Positions 57,701-64,000 of a stretch of DNA of 64,000 nucleotides are shown piece after piece (position 1 is the first letter of the stretch; each line of letters starts with the position of its first letter). Made by a program: the position numbers and the translations under genes. Origin of the DNA: VBDM01 sp035637655 (lineage in GTDB: Bacteria; Pseudomonadota; Gammaproteobacteria; Burkholderiales; SG8-39); assembly GCA_035637655.1 (NCBI GenBank), contig DASPWT010000112.1:1-64000 (forward strand), written 5' to 3'. The notes under the pieces are model-generated. The model saw only the letters and a program-made list of their open reading frames with translations. It was not told the origin of the DNA and did not search any database.

Positions 57701-58250
57701 AAAGCACTCCTGCCTTCACGTGTTCGCGGCCGGCGGGGGTGTGCAGCGCCCAGGCTGCGTATTTCATCGCGGTATCGAGTTGCGCGGCGTGCCCGGCCTC
57801 ATGGGCGAGCCAGTGGGTGACTTTTTTCGCGAACGTCAGCTCGTCGAAGCGCGCGTCCAGGTGATTTTCTTTCAGCTCGGCCTCGAGCGCGGGTCCGTCG
57901 AGATTGGCCGCCTCCTCGGGCTTCACCTTGTTCGCTGCGCGGCGCTGCACGAACTGGCGCTTGACCGCGTAGAGCGGGGCAAGCTCGTTGTGGCGGGCCG
58001 CCAGCATGCGGAACTCCGTTTCGATGCCGAACAGCTCGGCGAGAAAGTCGTCCAGATGCGGCGCGATCTCGAGGATCAGCGCCGATTCTGCTTTCGAATC
58101 GAGACTGGGAGCCGCGCGCGCGGCCTCGAGCTGCGGTCTCAGCGCGGATTCCGCGGCGCCGAGATGGTCCAGGAATGCGGCGTCGAGCCTGACTAGGCCG
58201 TCGCGCCCGTAGAGTTCCGCGAAGGACAGGTCGTGAGCAAGCTTGAGCAT
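54720..58250 (-). CDS. GltD-PyrK-like fusion iron-sulfur flavoprotein (Nfn-like)
   Basis: 1176 residues. Residues 1-230 are a helical region of unknown type. Cys at 242, 245, 253 and 283 and then CNDCMKAC (323, 326, 330) suggest iron-sulfur clusters as in the N-terminus of GltD. A GltD-like two-dinucleotide module follows: FAD motif GMGPAGFTLAHYL (about 389-401) and NAD(P) motif VVVVGGGLTAID (563-574). The last ~320 residues are like PyrK and ferredoxin-NADP reductases (FRPGQFYRLQNF, GPTGNPT, VGGGLGNAVLF), ending with a four-Cys [2Fe-2S] set (1102, 1108, 1111, 1129). This joins in one chain the parts of NfnB and NfnA, the bifurcating ferredoxin-NADP transhydrogenase. Its gene starts 7 nt after fdxA. 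Confidence 0.8.
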   Translation of the reverse strand: MLKLAHDLSFAELYGRDGLVRLDAAFLDHLGAAESALRPQLEAARAAPSLDSKAESALILEIAPHLDDFLAELFGIETEFRMLAARHNELAPLYAVKRQFVQRRAANKVKPEEAANLDGPALEAELKENHLDARFDELTFAKKVTHWLAHEAGHAAQLDTAMKYAAWALHTPAGREHVKAGVLFKAPAKIDPHNLLVHAQKSDRDGVVAYTIRPEHIRRRKGFALTDPGTDLVGALDQANYCIWCHTQGKDSCSKGLREKPPAETPDKVAFKKSPFGVTLAGCPLEEKISEFHTLKAQGNALSALAVIVIDNPMVAATGHRICNDCMKACIYQKQEPVNIPQIETRTLKDVLELPWGFEIYSLLTRWNPLNFRRPLPQPATGYKVLIAGMGPAGFTLAHYLMNEGHAVAGIDGLKIEPLPARFSGIDAGGSRVPVEPIRDVQALYEGLDDRVMAGFGGVAEYGITVRWDKNFLKLVRLLLERRAQFAMYGGVRFGGTVSVEDAFELGFDHVALCMGAGKPTVLDIPNGLARGVRAASDFLMALQLTGAAKTDSIANMQLRLPVVVVGGGLTAIDTATESLAYYPVQVEKFLLRYEALVAETGEDAVRQKWDDQEREIAEEFLAHARAIREERAFAAREGRAARVVELLRHWGGVTIAYRRRLIDSPSYTLNHEEVEKALEEGVAFCESLSPVAVDVDNYGAARGMRFARESGLGGESAEHWLPAHTVFVAAGTQPNTVLAREDAAHFQLDGRYFRACDEDGRPLSPQRAISKPERADVLLSRFPDGRFVSFFGDLHPSYFGNVVKALGSARQGYPVVSRALAKTPPRSRSAPAAFFASLAGQLLATVHKVERLTPAIVEVVVNAPLAARKFRPGQFYRLQNFETLSPVVTNAATTTRLQMEGLAMTGAWVDRDRGLVSTIVLEMGGSSDLCAMLQPGEPVILMGPTGNPTHIAANETVILVGGGLGNAVLFSIGAAFRARGSKVLYFAGYKKVIDRYKVAEIESAADVVVWCCDEEPGFRLENAKARPQDRRFVGNIVQAMDAYAQGRLGLPSIRMEDADRLIAIGSDRMMAAVARARHDVLRDYLKPHHLAIGSINSPMQCMLKEICAQCLQPQRDPRTGKTTYVFSCFNQDQELDSVDFGALSERLKQNSLQEKITAQWIRHCMPELRKQRTLV

Positions 58251-58257
58251 CCCGCGC

Positions 58258-58581
58258 CTAGCGCTCCAGGAGCGGGAGCTTGTCCTTCACGTCCTTCCAC
58301 TGGTCGGCGTCTTCGGGTCCGGGTTTGGCGTCCGTGATCACGGGCCAGATCTTGGCGAGCTCGGCGTTCAGCGCGGTGAATTTCTTCTGCTCCTCGGGCA
58401 CGTCTTCCTCGGGCACGATCGCGTTCACCGGACACTCGGGGATGCAGACCGCGCAATCGATGCATTCGTCCGGGTCGATCACCAGCATGTTCGGCCCCTC
58501 GTGGAAGCAATCGACGGGGCAGACGTCGACGCAGTCGGTGTATTTGCACTTGATACAGCTTTCCATGACGACGTGGGTCAT
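58258..58581 (-). CDS. fdxA: Seven-iron/eight-iron ferredoxin FdxA
   Basis: 107 residues. The start THVVMESCIKCKYTDCVDVC and the segment CIDCAVCIPECP carry the Cys sets for a [3Fe-4S] and a [4Fe-4S] cluster, and the long C-terminal tail (EEQKKFTALNAELAKIWPVI) is typical of FdxA. It is the first gene of a minus-strand pair with the large fusion flavoprotein, so it is probably its electron partner. Confidence 0.94.
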   Translation of the reverse strand: MTHVVMESCIKCKYTDCVDVCPVDCFHEGPNMLVIDPDECIDCAVCIPECPVNAIVPEEDVPEEQKKFTALNAELAKIWPVITDAKPGPEDADQWKDVKDKLPLLER

Positions 58582-58632
58582 CGCGCAATCCTTTGCGTTG
58601 CAGGCCCGCCCGGAGGCGGCGCGAAAGGGAAA

Positions 58633-58661
58633 ATTATAAGGCTTTCGTCACGCTGCTTGAA
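58633..58661 (-). promoter_or_regulatory. Predicted sigma70 promoter of fdxA and the flavoprotein gene
   Basis: Minus strand: a perfect TATAAT (58638-58633) with TTCAAG (58661-58656) 17 nt upstream. The start would be near 58626, giving a ~45-nt leader. Confidence 0.55.
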
Positions 58662-58793
58662 AGCGCGGACTGATGGTCATTGGTCATTTGCTTATATCCG
58701 GATCAAGGTTGCGATAGAATCCGTTTCCGCCGGCAGCGGCGGGGAACTTCAGCCGACCATTCCCGGTCTGTGCATGTGTTTTGGAGGGGCGCC

Positions 58794-59531
58794 GTGATCA
58801 AGGTGGAGAATCTCAGCAAGTCCTTCGGGTCGAAACGCGCAGTCGACGGCGTCTCCTTCGAGGTCGGCAAGGGCGAGGTGCTGGGATTCCTCGGACCCAA
58901 CGGCGCGGGCAAGTCGACCACGATGCGCATGATCACCGGCTTCATTCCCCCGAGCGCGGGCGCGGTCTCGGTGTGCGGGCTCGACGTGCAGGAAAATCCG
59001 ATCGAGGTGAAGCGCAGTATCGGCTATCTTCCGGAGGCAGCGCCTTCCTATACCGAAATGTCCGTGCTGTCGTTCCTCAAGTTCGCCGCCGAGATGCGCG
59101 GCCTGCGGGGCGAGGGACGGCGCAGCGCGATACGCCGCGTCGTCGAGCTGTGCCATCTGGAGAACGTGCTCGGGCAGACGATCGACACGCTTTCGAAGGG
59201 CTTCCGCCACCGCACCTGCCTGGCGCAGGCGCTGATCCACGATCCCGAGGTGCTGATCCTGGATGAGCCCACCGACGGGCTCGATCCAAACCAGAAGCAC
59301 GAGGTGCGCACGCTGATACGCAAGATGGGCGAGAACAAGGCGATCATCTTCTCGACGCACATCCTCGAGGAGGTCGAGGCGGCCTGCACCCGGGCGATCA
59401 TCATCGACCGCGGCCGCATCGTCGCCAACGGCACTCCCCAGGAGCTCAAGGCGCGCGCCGCCACGGGAAAGCTGGAAGATTTCTTCCGTTCGATCACGCG
59501 CTCGGACACTGCTGCAGAGGCGGCAGCATGA
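58794..59531 (+). CDS. ABC transporter ATP-binding protein (GldA-like)
   Basis: 245 residues from GTG 58794, with a GGAGGGG ribosome site. Walker A GPNGAGKSTT, signature LSKGFRHR (a variant of LSGGQ), Walker B VLILDEPTDGLDP and H-loop STHILEE are present. The IDTLSKGFRHRTCLAQAL stretch is typical of GldA and related ABC-2 exporters. It overlaps the permease gene by 4 nt. Confidence 0.9.
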   Translation: MIKVENLSKSFGSKRAVDGVSFEVGKGEVLGFLGPNGAGKSTTMRMITGFIPPSAGAVSVCGLDVQENPIEVKRSIGYLPEAAPSYTEMSVLSFLKFAAEMRGLRGEGRRSAIRRVVELCHLENVLGQTIDTLSKGFRHRTCLAQALIHDPEVLILDEPTDGLDPNQKHEVRTLIRKMGENKAIIFSTHILEEVEAACTRAIIIDRGRIVANGTPQELKARAATGKLEDFFRSITRSDTAAEAAA

Positions 59532-60274
59532 GTAGTCACTGGGCGGCAATCTGGACCATCGCAAAGCGCGAGCTTTCGGCGTACTTCGAGTCCCCGGTCG
59601 CCTACGTGTTCCTGGTGATCTTTCTTCTGCTTTCCGGATTCTTCACGTTTACCTTCGGCGGCTTTTTCGAGCGGGGCGAGGCCTCTCTCGCGGCGTTCTT
59701 CAACTGGCTGCCGTGGCTGTTCCTGTTTCTGGTGCCCGCCGCGGGGATGCGCCTGTGGTCCGAGGAGCGGCGGCTCGGGACGATCGAGCTTCTGCTGACG
59801 ATGCCGGTGGCCGCCTGGCAGGCGATCATCGGCAAGTTTCTCGCCTCGTGGCTGTTTCTCATCGCCGCGCTGGCGCTCTCCTTCCCGATGGTCGTGACGG
59901 TCAACTGGCTGGGCGATCCTGATAACGGAGTGATCGCGAGCGGCTATGTCGGAGCGGCGCTGCTCGCCGGAGCCTACCTCGCGATCAGCTGCATGACCTC
60001 GGCCCTTACACGCAACCAGGTCATCGCCTTCATCCTCGCAGTGCTCCTGTGCCTGCTTCTTATCCTGGTCGGGTTTCCGCCTCTGACCGATCTGCTCGCG
60101 CGCTGGGCGAGCCCCTGGCTGGTGGAAGGGGTCGCGAAATTTTCCGTCCTCACCCATTACGACGGCTTCCAGAAGGGGGTGCTCGATTCGCGCGACCTGC
60201 TCTATTTTCTCTCGGTGACGGCCTACGCGCTGTTCGCGACCGGCGTCGTCATCCGCAACCACCGGACCGGCTGA
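59528..60274 (+). CDS. ABC-2 type permease (GldF-like)
   Basis: 248 residues with six membrane helices. It starts with the soluble AIWTIAKRELSAYFESPVAY, shared by GldF-like ABC-2 permeases, and includes WSEERRLGTIELLLTMPVA, a hallmark of this group. It would pair with the ATPase before it. The substrate is not known. Confidence 0.87.
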   Translation: MSSHWAAIWTIAKRELSAYFESPVAYVFLVIFLLLSGFFTFTFGGFFERGEASLAAFFNWLPWLFLFLVPAAGMRLWSEERRLGTIELLLTMPVAAWQAIIGKFLASWLFLIAALALSFPMVVTVNWLGDPDNGVIASGYVGAALLAGAYLAISCMTSALTRNQVIAFILAVLLCLLLILVGFPPLTDLLARWASPWLVEGVAKFSVLTHYDGFQKGVLDSRDLLYFLSVTAYALFATGVVIRNHRTG

Positions 60275-60282
60275 AGCCGACC

Positions 60283-62172
60283 ATGCACAGGAAGACCGAA
60301 ACTCTGCTGTATTCGGCCGGCGGCCTCGTCGCCGCCCTGATCATCCTCGTCCTGCTCAACCTGGTACTGGGCGCGGCGAGGGGGCGCATCGATCTGACCC
60401 AGGGCAAGCTCTACACGCTCTCCGAGGGCACGCGCGCGGTTCTCGGCAAACTCGAGTCTCCGGTCAAGATCCGCCTGTACTTCAGCCAGAGCGAGATCCC
60501 TCTGCCCATCAAGGCGTACGGGCGAAGGGTCGAGGACCTGCTCGCGGAGTTCAGGCAGGCCGGCCGCGGCAAGGTCACGGTCGAGAAGCTCGATCCCCAG
60601 CCGGACTCCGATGCCGAGGACTCTGCAACCCTGGAAGGCGTCGAAGCCCAGGTCACGCCCTCGGGCGAGAAGTTCTACCTCGGCGCCTCGGTCAGCTACA
60701 CGGACCAGAAGCTGGCCCTGCCGGCGCTTGCGCCCGATCGCGAGCCGCTGCTCGAATACGATCTGGTGCGCGCAATCGCGCGCGCCGTCGCACAAGCGAA
60801 GCCGGTGATCGGGGTGATGAGCGCGCTGCCGGTATTCGGCATGCCGCCGAGCCAGTTTACCGGAGGCCAGCCGCTGGAGCCGCAGGTGTTCATCGGCGAG
60901 CTCCGGCGCGACTACACCGTGAAGCGCGTCGGCCTGGATCCTGAAGAAATCGACGACGATATTAAGGTGCTGCTGGTGATCCATCCGCGCGGCATCGGCG
61001 AGCGGGCGCAGTACGCGCTCGACCAGTTCGTGCTGCGCGGCGGGAAGCTCATCGCTTTGCTCGATCCGAATGCCTATTTCGACCAGATGGGCCAAATGGG
61101 AGGCATGGGCGGAGGGGGCACGCCGTCCTCGCTCGACAGGCTGCTCAAGGCCTGGGGCCTGGGCTTCGACCCGGGGAAGGTCGTGCTCGACATGCGTTAC
61201 CTCACGGGTGCGGGAGTGCGCACCCTGCCGACGCTGCTCTCGCTCAACGATAATGCTTTCGCTGCGGACGACATCACCACGGCACGGCTCGGGTCGCTGC
61301 TCATGCCCTTTGCAGGAGCGCTCACCGGCAAGCCCGTCGAAGGTCTGAGCGAAACGGTCCTGATCAGGAGTTCCGCGTATTCCCAGCTCGTCGATTCGTT
61401 CGCGGCCACGACGCAAGGCGAGGTGGCTATCCGGGGGTTCAAGCCTTCGGGCACCGAATATCCGCTTGCCGTTCGCCTCACGGGAAAGTTCAAGACCGCG
61501 TTCCCCGAAGGCCGGCCTACGCCTGAGGGCAAGGGCGACAAAAACGTGCCAAAAGCGCCTGAAAAGAAGGCGGCGAAGGCGTCCGACGCGAGCGCCGCGC
61601 AGCTCAAGGAATCGGCGGCCGACAATGCCGTCGTGCTCGTCGGGGACAGCGATTTCATCAACGACGGCGCGGCGGTGCAGATCCAGGAGATTTTCGGGCA
61701 GCGGATCGTGATCCCGCGCAACGGCAACCTCGCTTTTGCCCAGGCGCTGGTGGACCAGTTCGCAGGCGACCCCGCGCTCATCAAGCTGCGCAGCCGCGCG
61801 AGCGCCGCGCGCCCGTTCACCGTGATCCGCGACATGGAGGCGAGGGCGCAGCAGGCTTATCTCGGCAAGATCAAGGAGCTGGAGGACAACCTCGGTCAGA
61901 CCCAGGAAAAGCTGAACGCGCTGCAAAAGGGCAGGGGGCAGGGCGCGGGGGCGATTCTCTCGGCCGAGCAGCAGACCGAGCTCGAGAACTTCCGCAGGAA
62001 AGCCGCGGAGACGCGCCTGGCGCTGAAAGAGGTCCGCCGCGAGCTGCGCGCCGACAGCGAAGCGCTCCAGTTCTGGACCAAGGTGGCGAACATCGCGCTG
62101 ATGCCCCTGCTCGTGGCGCTCGCCGGCATCGTGCTCGCGATCCTGCGCCGCCGCAGGACGCCCGCCCTGTGA
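60283..62172 (+). CDS. GldG-like ABC transporter auxiliary protein
   Basis: 629 residues from ATG 60283. One N-terminal helix (about 12-30), a large extracytoplasmic GldG/IFT52-like domain (RIDLTQGKLYTLSEGTRAVL, VKIRLYFSQ, LLEYDLVRAI, LDQFVLRGGKLIALLDP), a Lys/Ala-rich linker, a second similar part, a coiled coil (GKIKELEDNLGQTQEKLNAL) and a C-terminal helix. The family accompanies GldA/GldF; here it is in a non-gliding lineage, so the role is probably envelope-related. It overlaps the next gene by 4 nt. Confidence 0.87.
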   Translation: MHRKTETLLYSAGGLVAALIILVLLNLVLGAARGRIDLTQGKLYTLSEGTRAVLGKLESPVKIRLYFSQSEIPLPIKAYGRRVEDLLAEFRQAGRGKVTVEKLDPQPDSDAEDSATLEGVEAQVTPSGEKFYLGASVSYTDQKLALPALAPDREPLLEYDLVRAIARAVAQAKPVIGVMSALPVFGMPPSQFTGGQPLEPQVFIGELRRDYTVKRVGLDPEEIDDDIKVLLVIHPRGIGERAQYALDQFVLRGGKLIALLDPNAYFDQMGQMGGMGGGGTPSSLDRLLKAWGLGFDPGKVVLDMRYLTGAGVRTLPTLLSLNDNAFAADDITTARLGSLLMPFAGALTGKPVEGLSETVLIRSSAYSQLVDSFAATTQGEVAIRGFKPSGTEYPLAVRLTGKFKTAFPEGRPTPEGKGDKNVPKAPEKKAAKASDASAAQLKESAADNAVVLVGDSDFINDGAAVQIQEIFGQRIVIPRNGNLAFAQALVDQFAGDPALIKLRSRASAARPFTVIRDMEARAQQAYLGKIKELEDNLGQTQEKLNALQKGRGQGAGAILSAEQQTELENFRRKAAETRLALKEVRRELRADSEALQFWTKVANIALMPLLVALAGIVLAILRRRRTPAL

Positions 62173-63311
62173 ACCGCAGGCAATTCCTCATCGCGCTCGC
62201 GGTGCTCGCGGTCCTCGCCGCGGCGGGCGCCGCCGTCATCCTGTCCGACCGCTCGGCCTGGACGGCGGCGGATTCGCGCGCCGGGCAGAAGGCGATTCCC
62301 GGCCTGCGCTTGAGCGAGGTCGCCGAGATTGCGATCCGGGACTCGCCGGGCGAGCTGCACCTTGTTCGCGGCGAGACCGGCTGGAGCGTGCGCGAGCGTG
62401 CCGGATTCGCGGCCGACACGGATCGCGTTGCCGCGCTTTTGGTCAAGCTCGCCGAATTGAAGGTCGTGCAGAGCGAGCCCCTGCCCGAGAGCCAGCGCGC
62501 CCGCCTCGAGCTCCTCGAACCGAAGGACAAGGCGGCGGGCGCGGGGACGCTGATCGAGCTGAAGGACGCCAAGGGCGGCTCGCTCGGGCGGCTGCTTCTC
62601 GGAAAGAAAATCGTGAAGAACCCGCCGGTCGCTGCGCTTTCGCGCGGCGAGACCGAGGCGACGGGCCGTTACCTGACTGAAAGCGGCGATGCCGGCACGC
62701 TGCTCGCCGTCGGGGAGCCGCTGACGGAAGTCGAATCCAAGCCCGAACAGTGGCTCGTCAAGGATCTCTTCCGGGCCGATGGCGTGAAGTCGATTTCGTC
62801 TTCGAAGGACGGAAGGCCGCGCTGGAGCGTGACGCGCGGGACCGAGTCCGCCGACTGGAAGTTCGCCGGCTCGAAGGAAAAGCCCGATCTGCAGAAGGCG
62901 ACCGACCTTGCGAGCTCGCTCGGCTGGGTGAACCTCGTCGATGTGGTCGCCGATCCTGGCAAGGCCGACACCGGGCTCGATCACGCGATCGTCATCAAGG
63001 CCGATACGTTCGACGGCTTGAGCTATACGCTGAAAGTCGGCAAGCGGGTCGGAGACAATTACTACGTCGGCATCGCGGTTGGAGGCGAGCCGCGTAAAGC
63101 GCGAACTCGGGCCAAAGGCGAAAAAGCCGAGGACAAGGCGAAAAAGGATACGGAATTCGACGAATACCGCAAGAAGCTCCTCGAGAAATTCGAGCGGGAG
63201 AAAAAATTCGAGCGCTGGACTTATCTCGTCGCAAAGAACGGGCTGGATCCGCTCTTACGCGACCGGCCGGGGCTCATGCCGGAGAAGAAGAAACCGGCGA
63301 AGAAAGGCTAA
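62169..63311 (+). CDS. DUF4340 domain-containing protein
   Basis: 380 residues from GTG 62169. An N-terminal membrane anchor (FLIALAVLAVLAAAGAAVI) is followed by the DUF4340 beta-rich region (IAIRDSPGELHLVRGETGWSV, LKVVQSEPL) and a charged Lys/Glu-rich C-terminus (KAEDKAKKDTEFDEYRKK, ending KKKPAKKG). DUF4340 proteins regularly follow GldG-like genes, so this is the fourth part of one exporter-like complex. Biochemistry unknown. Confidence 0.87.
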   Translation: MNRRQFLIALAVLAVLAAAGAAVILSDRSAWTAADSRAGQKAIPGLRLSEVAEIAIRDSPGELHLVRGETGWSVRERAGFAADTDRVAALLVKLAELKVVQSEPLPESQRARLELLEPKDKAAGAGTLIELKDAKGGSLGRLLLGKKIVKNPPVAALSRGETEATGRYLTESGDAGTLLAVGEPLTEVESKPEQWLVKDLFRADGVKSISSSKDGRPRWSVTRGTESADWKFAGSKEKPDLQKATDLASSLGWVNLVDVVADPGKADTGLDHAIVIKADTFDGLSYTLKVGKRVGDNYYVGIAVGGEPRKARTRAKGEKAEDKAKKDTEFDEYRKKLLEKFEREKKFERWTYLVAKNGLDPLLRDRPGLMPEKKKPAKKG

Positions 63312-63321
63312 GGGAAACTCT

Positions 63322-64000
63322 ATGCAGCTCAAAGGCAGCACATTCATCGTCACCGGCGGCGCCTCGGGTCTCGGCGAAGGCACGGTCAAAATGCTCGCCG
63401 AAGCCGGTGCAAACGTCGTCATCGCCGACCTTCAGGCCGACAAGGGCGAGGCGCTCGCGAAGCAGCTAGGGGCAAAGGCGCGCTTTGTCAGATGCGACGT
63501 CACCTCGGAGACCGATGGGCAGGCCGCAGTGGACGGAGCGCTCAGGAATTTCGGCGCCCTGCAAGGCCTGGTGAATTGCGCCGGCATCGCCATCGCCGAG
63601 CGCACGGTGAAGAAGGACGGGCCGCATTCGCTCGCCTCGTTCACGCGCGTCATCAGCATCAACCTCATCGGCACCTTCAACATGATCCGGCTCGCCGCGG
63701 TCGCGATGGCGAAGGGGCAGCCGAACGCCGTGGGCGAGCGCGGTGTGATCGTCAATACGGCTTCGGTGGCGGCCTACGACGGGCAGATCGGACAGGCGGC
63801 CTACTCGGCGTCGAAAGGCGGCGTGGTCGGCATGACGCTCCCGATCGCGCGCGACCTTTCGCGCGACGGCATCCGCGTGTGCACCATCGCCCCGGGCATT
63901 TTCGAGACGCCGATGCTGCTCGGCATGCCGAAGGACGTGCAGGAGGCGCTCGCCAAGCAGGTGCCGTTTCCGCCGCGCCTGGGCAAGCCGGCGGATTACG
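63322..64000 (+). CDS. Short-chain dehydrogenase, 3-hydroxyacyl-CoA dehydrogenase type-2-like, 3' partial
   Basis: About 226 residues are in the window; the frame runs off the end. ATG 63322 has an AGGGAAA ribosome site. Rossmann motif TGGASGLGEG near residue 11, NCAG, and the active-site YSASKGG near 160 with a Ser before it (NTASVAAYDG). The phrases GERGVIVNTASVAAYDGQIG and TIAPGIFETPMLLGMP match the type-2 3-hydroxyacyl-CoA dehydrogenases (HSD10-like), which act in fatty acid or branched-chain amino acid breakdown. It lies 10 nt after the DUF4340 gene but is probably an independent unit. Confidence 0.85.
   Translation, partial: MQLKGSTFIVTGGASGLGEGTVKMLAEAGANVVIADLQADKGEALAKQLGAKARFVRCDVTSETDGQAAVDGALRNFGALQGLVNCAGIAIAERTVKKDGPHSLASFTRVISINLIGTFNMIRLAAVAMAKGQPNAVGERGVIVNTASVAAYDGQIGQAAYSASKGGVVGMTLPIARDLSRDGIRVCTIAPGIFETPMLLGMPKDVQEALAKQVPFPPRLGKPADY

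Noticed and set aside
55707..58196. 829-residue plus-strand open frame opposite the flavoprotein gene
   Set aside because: Shadow of a long high-GC gene; the minus-strand protein has clear FAD, NAD and Cys motifs while this one has none.
1..64000. CRISPR array, prophage or complete insertion sequence
   Set aside because: No regularly spaced repeats, phage structural genes or transposase genes were found in the reading.

Overview
The window looks like a chromosomal segment of a GC-rich betaproteobacterium (Burkholderiales or Nitrosomonadales type). The basis is gene order: rpmF-plsX-fabHDG-acpP-fabF, then rpoE-rseA-rseB-mucD-lepA-lepB-rnc-era-recO-pdxJ-acpS-nagZ, then uvrC-pgsA-tRNA(Gly-Cys-Leu). 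Tripartite tricarboxylate (Bug/TctC) receptors and a Maf/YceD/rpmF neighbourhood fit the same group. The assignment is by synteny and protein resemblance, not by a tree. No phage, insertion sequence or CRISPR array was seen.

Region 1 (1-2072): a phytanoyl-CoA-dioxygenase-like gene cut by the window edge, coupled to a Rossmann/SAF-type oxidoreductase.

Region 2 (2251-10472) is the most interesting part. It holds an HD-GYP response regulator (RpfG type), a membrane hybrid histidine kinase (RpfC type), a small divergent acyl carrier protein, a FabB-like ketoacyl synthase, a convergent DSF synthase (RpfF type, both catalytic Glu kept) and a divergent GGDEF diguanylate cyclase. I read this as a diffusible-signal-factor quorum-sensing locus that carries its own acyl-carrier and condensing enzyme, tied to c-di-GMP turnover on both the making and breaking sides.

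Region 3 (10519-18168): a small lipoprotein, tRNA-Asn with a clear promoter, a TctC receptor, a class II aldolase, bioF-bioD-bioA and uvrB. Region 4 (18181-22610) is accessory: an AT-richer DUF2938 membrane gene, a RelE/ParE-type toxin-antitoxin pair, and an operon of tctC with two creatinase/M24 homologues that have lost most metal ligands.

Region 5 (22658-30257): LMW-PTP, rne, rluC, a Rieske protein, an SppA-like peptidase, an RsmI-like methylase, Maf, a DUF4124 protein and a remnant of yceD. Region 6 (30276-47554) is the housekeeping block for fatty acid synthesis, envelope stress, LepA/LepB, RNase III/Era/RecO, PdxJ/AcpS and NagZ. Region 7 (47564-58581): a CDF metal transporter, an orphan membrane protein, efp (of unusual type), a family-5 uracil-DNA glycosylase, uvrC-pgsA and tRNA genes, three small conserved proteins, and a 1176-residue GltD-PyrK-like fusion flavoprotein next to ferredoxin fdxA (Nfn-like architecture). 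Region 8 (58794-64000): a Gld-type ABC module and the start of a short-chain dehydrogenase gene.
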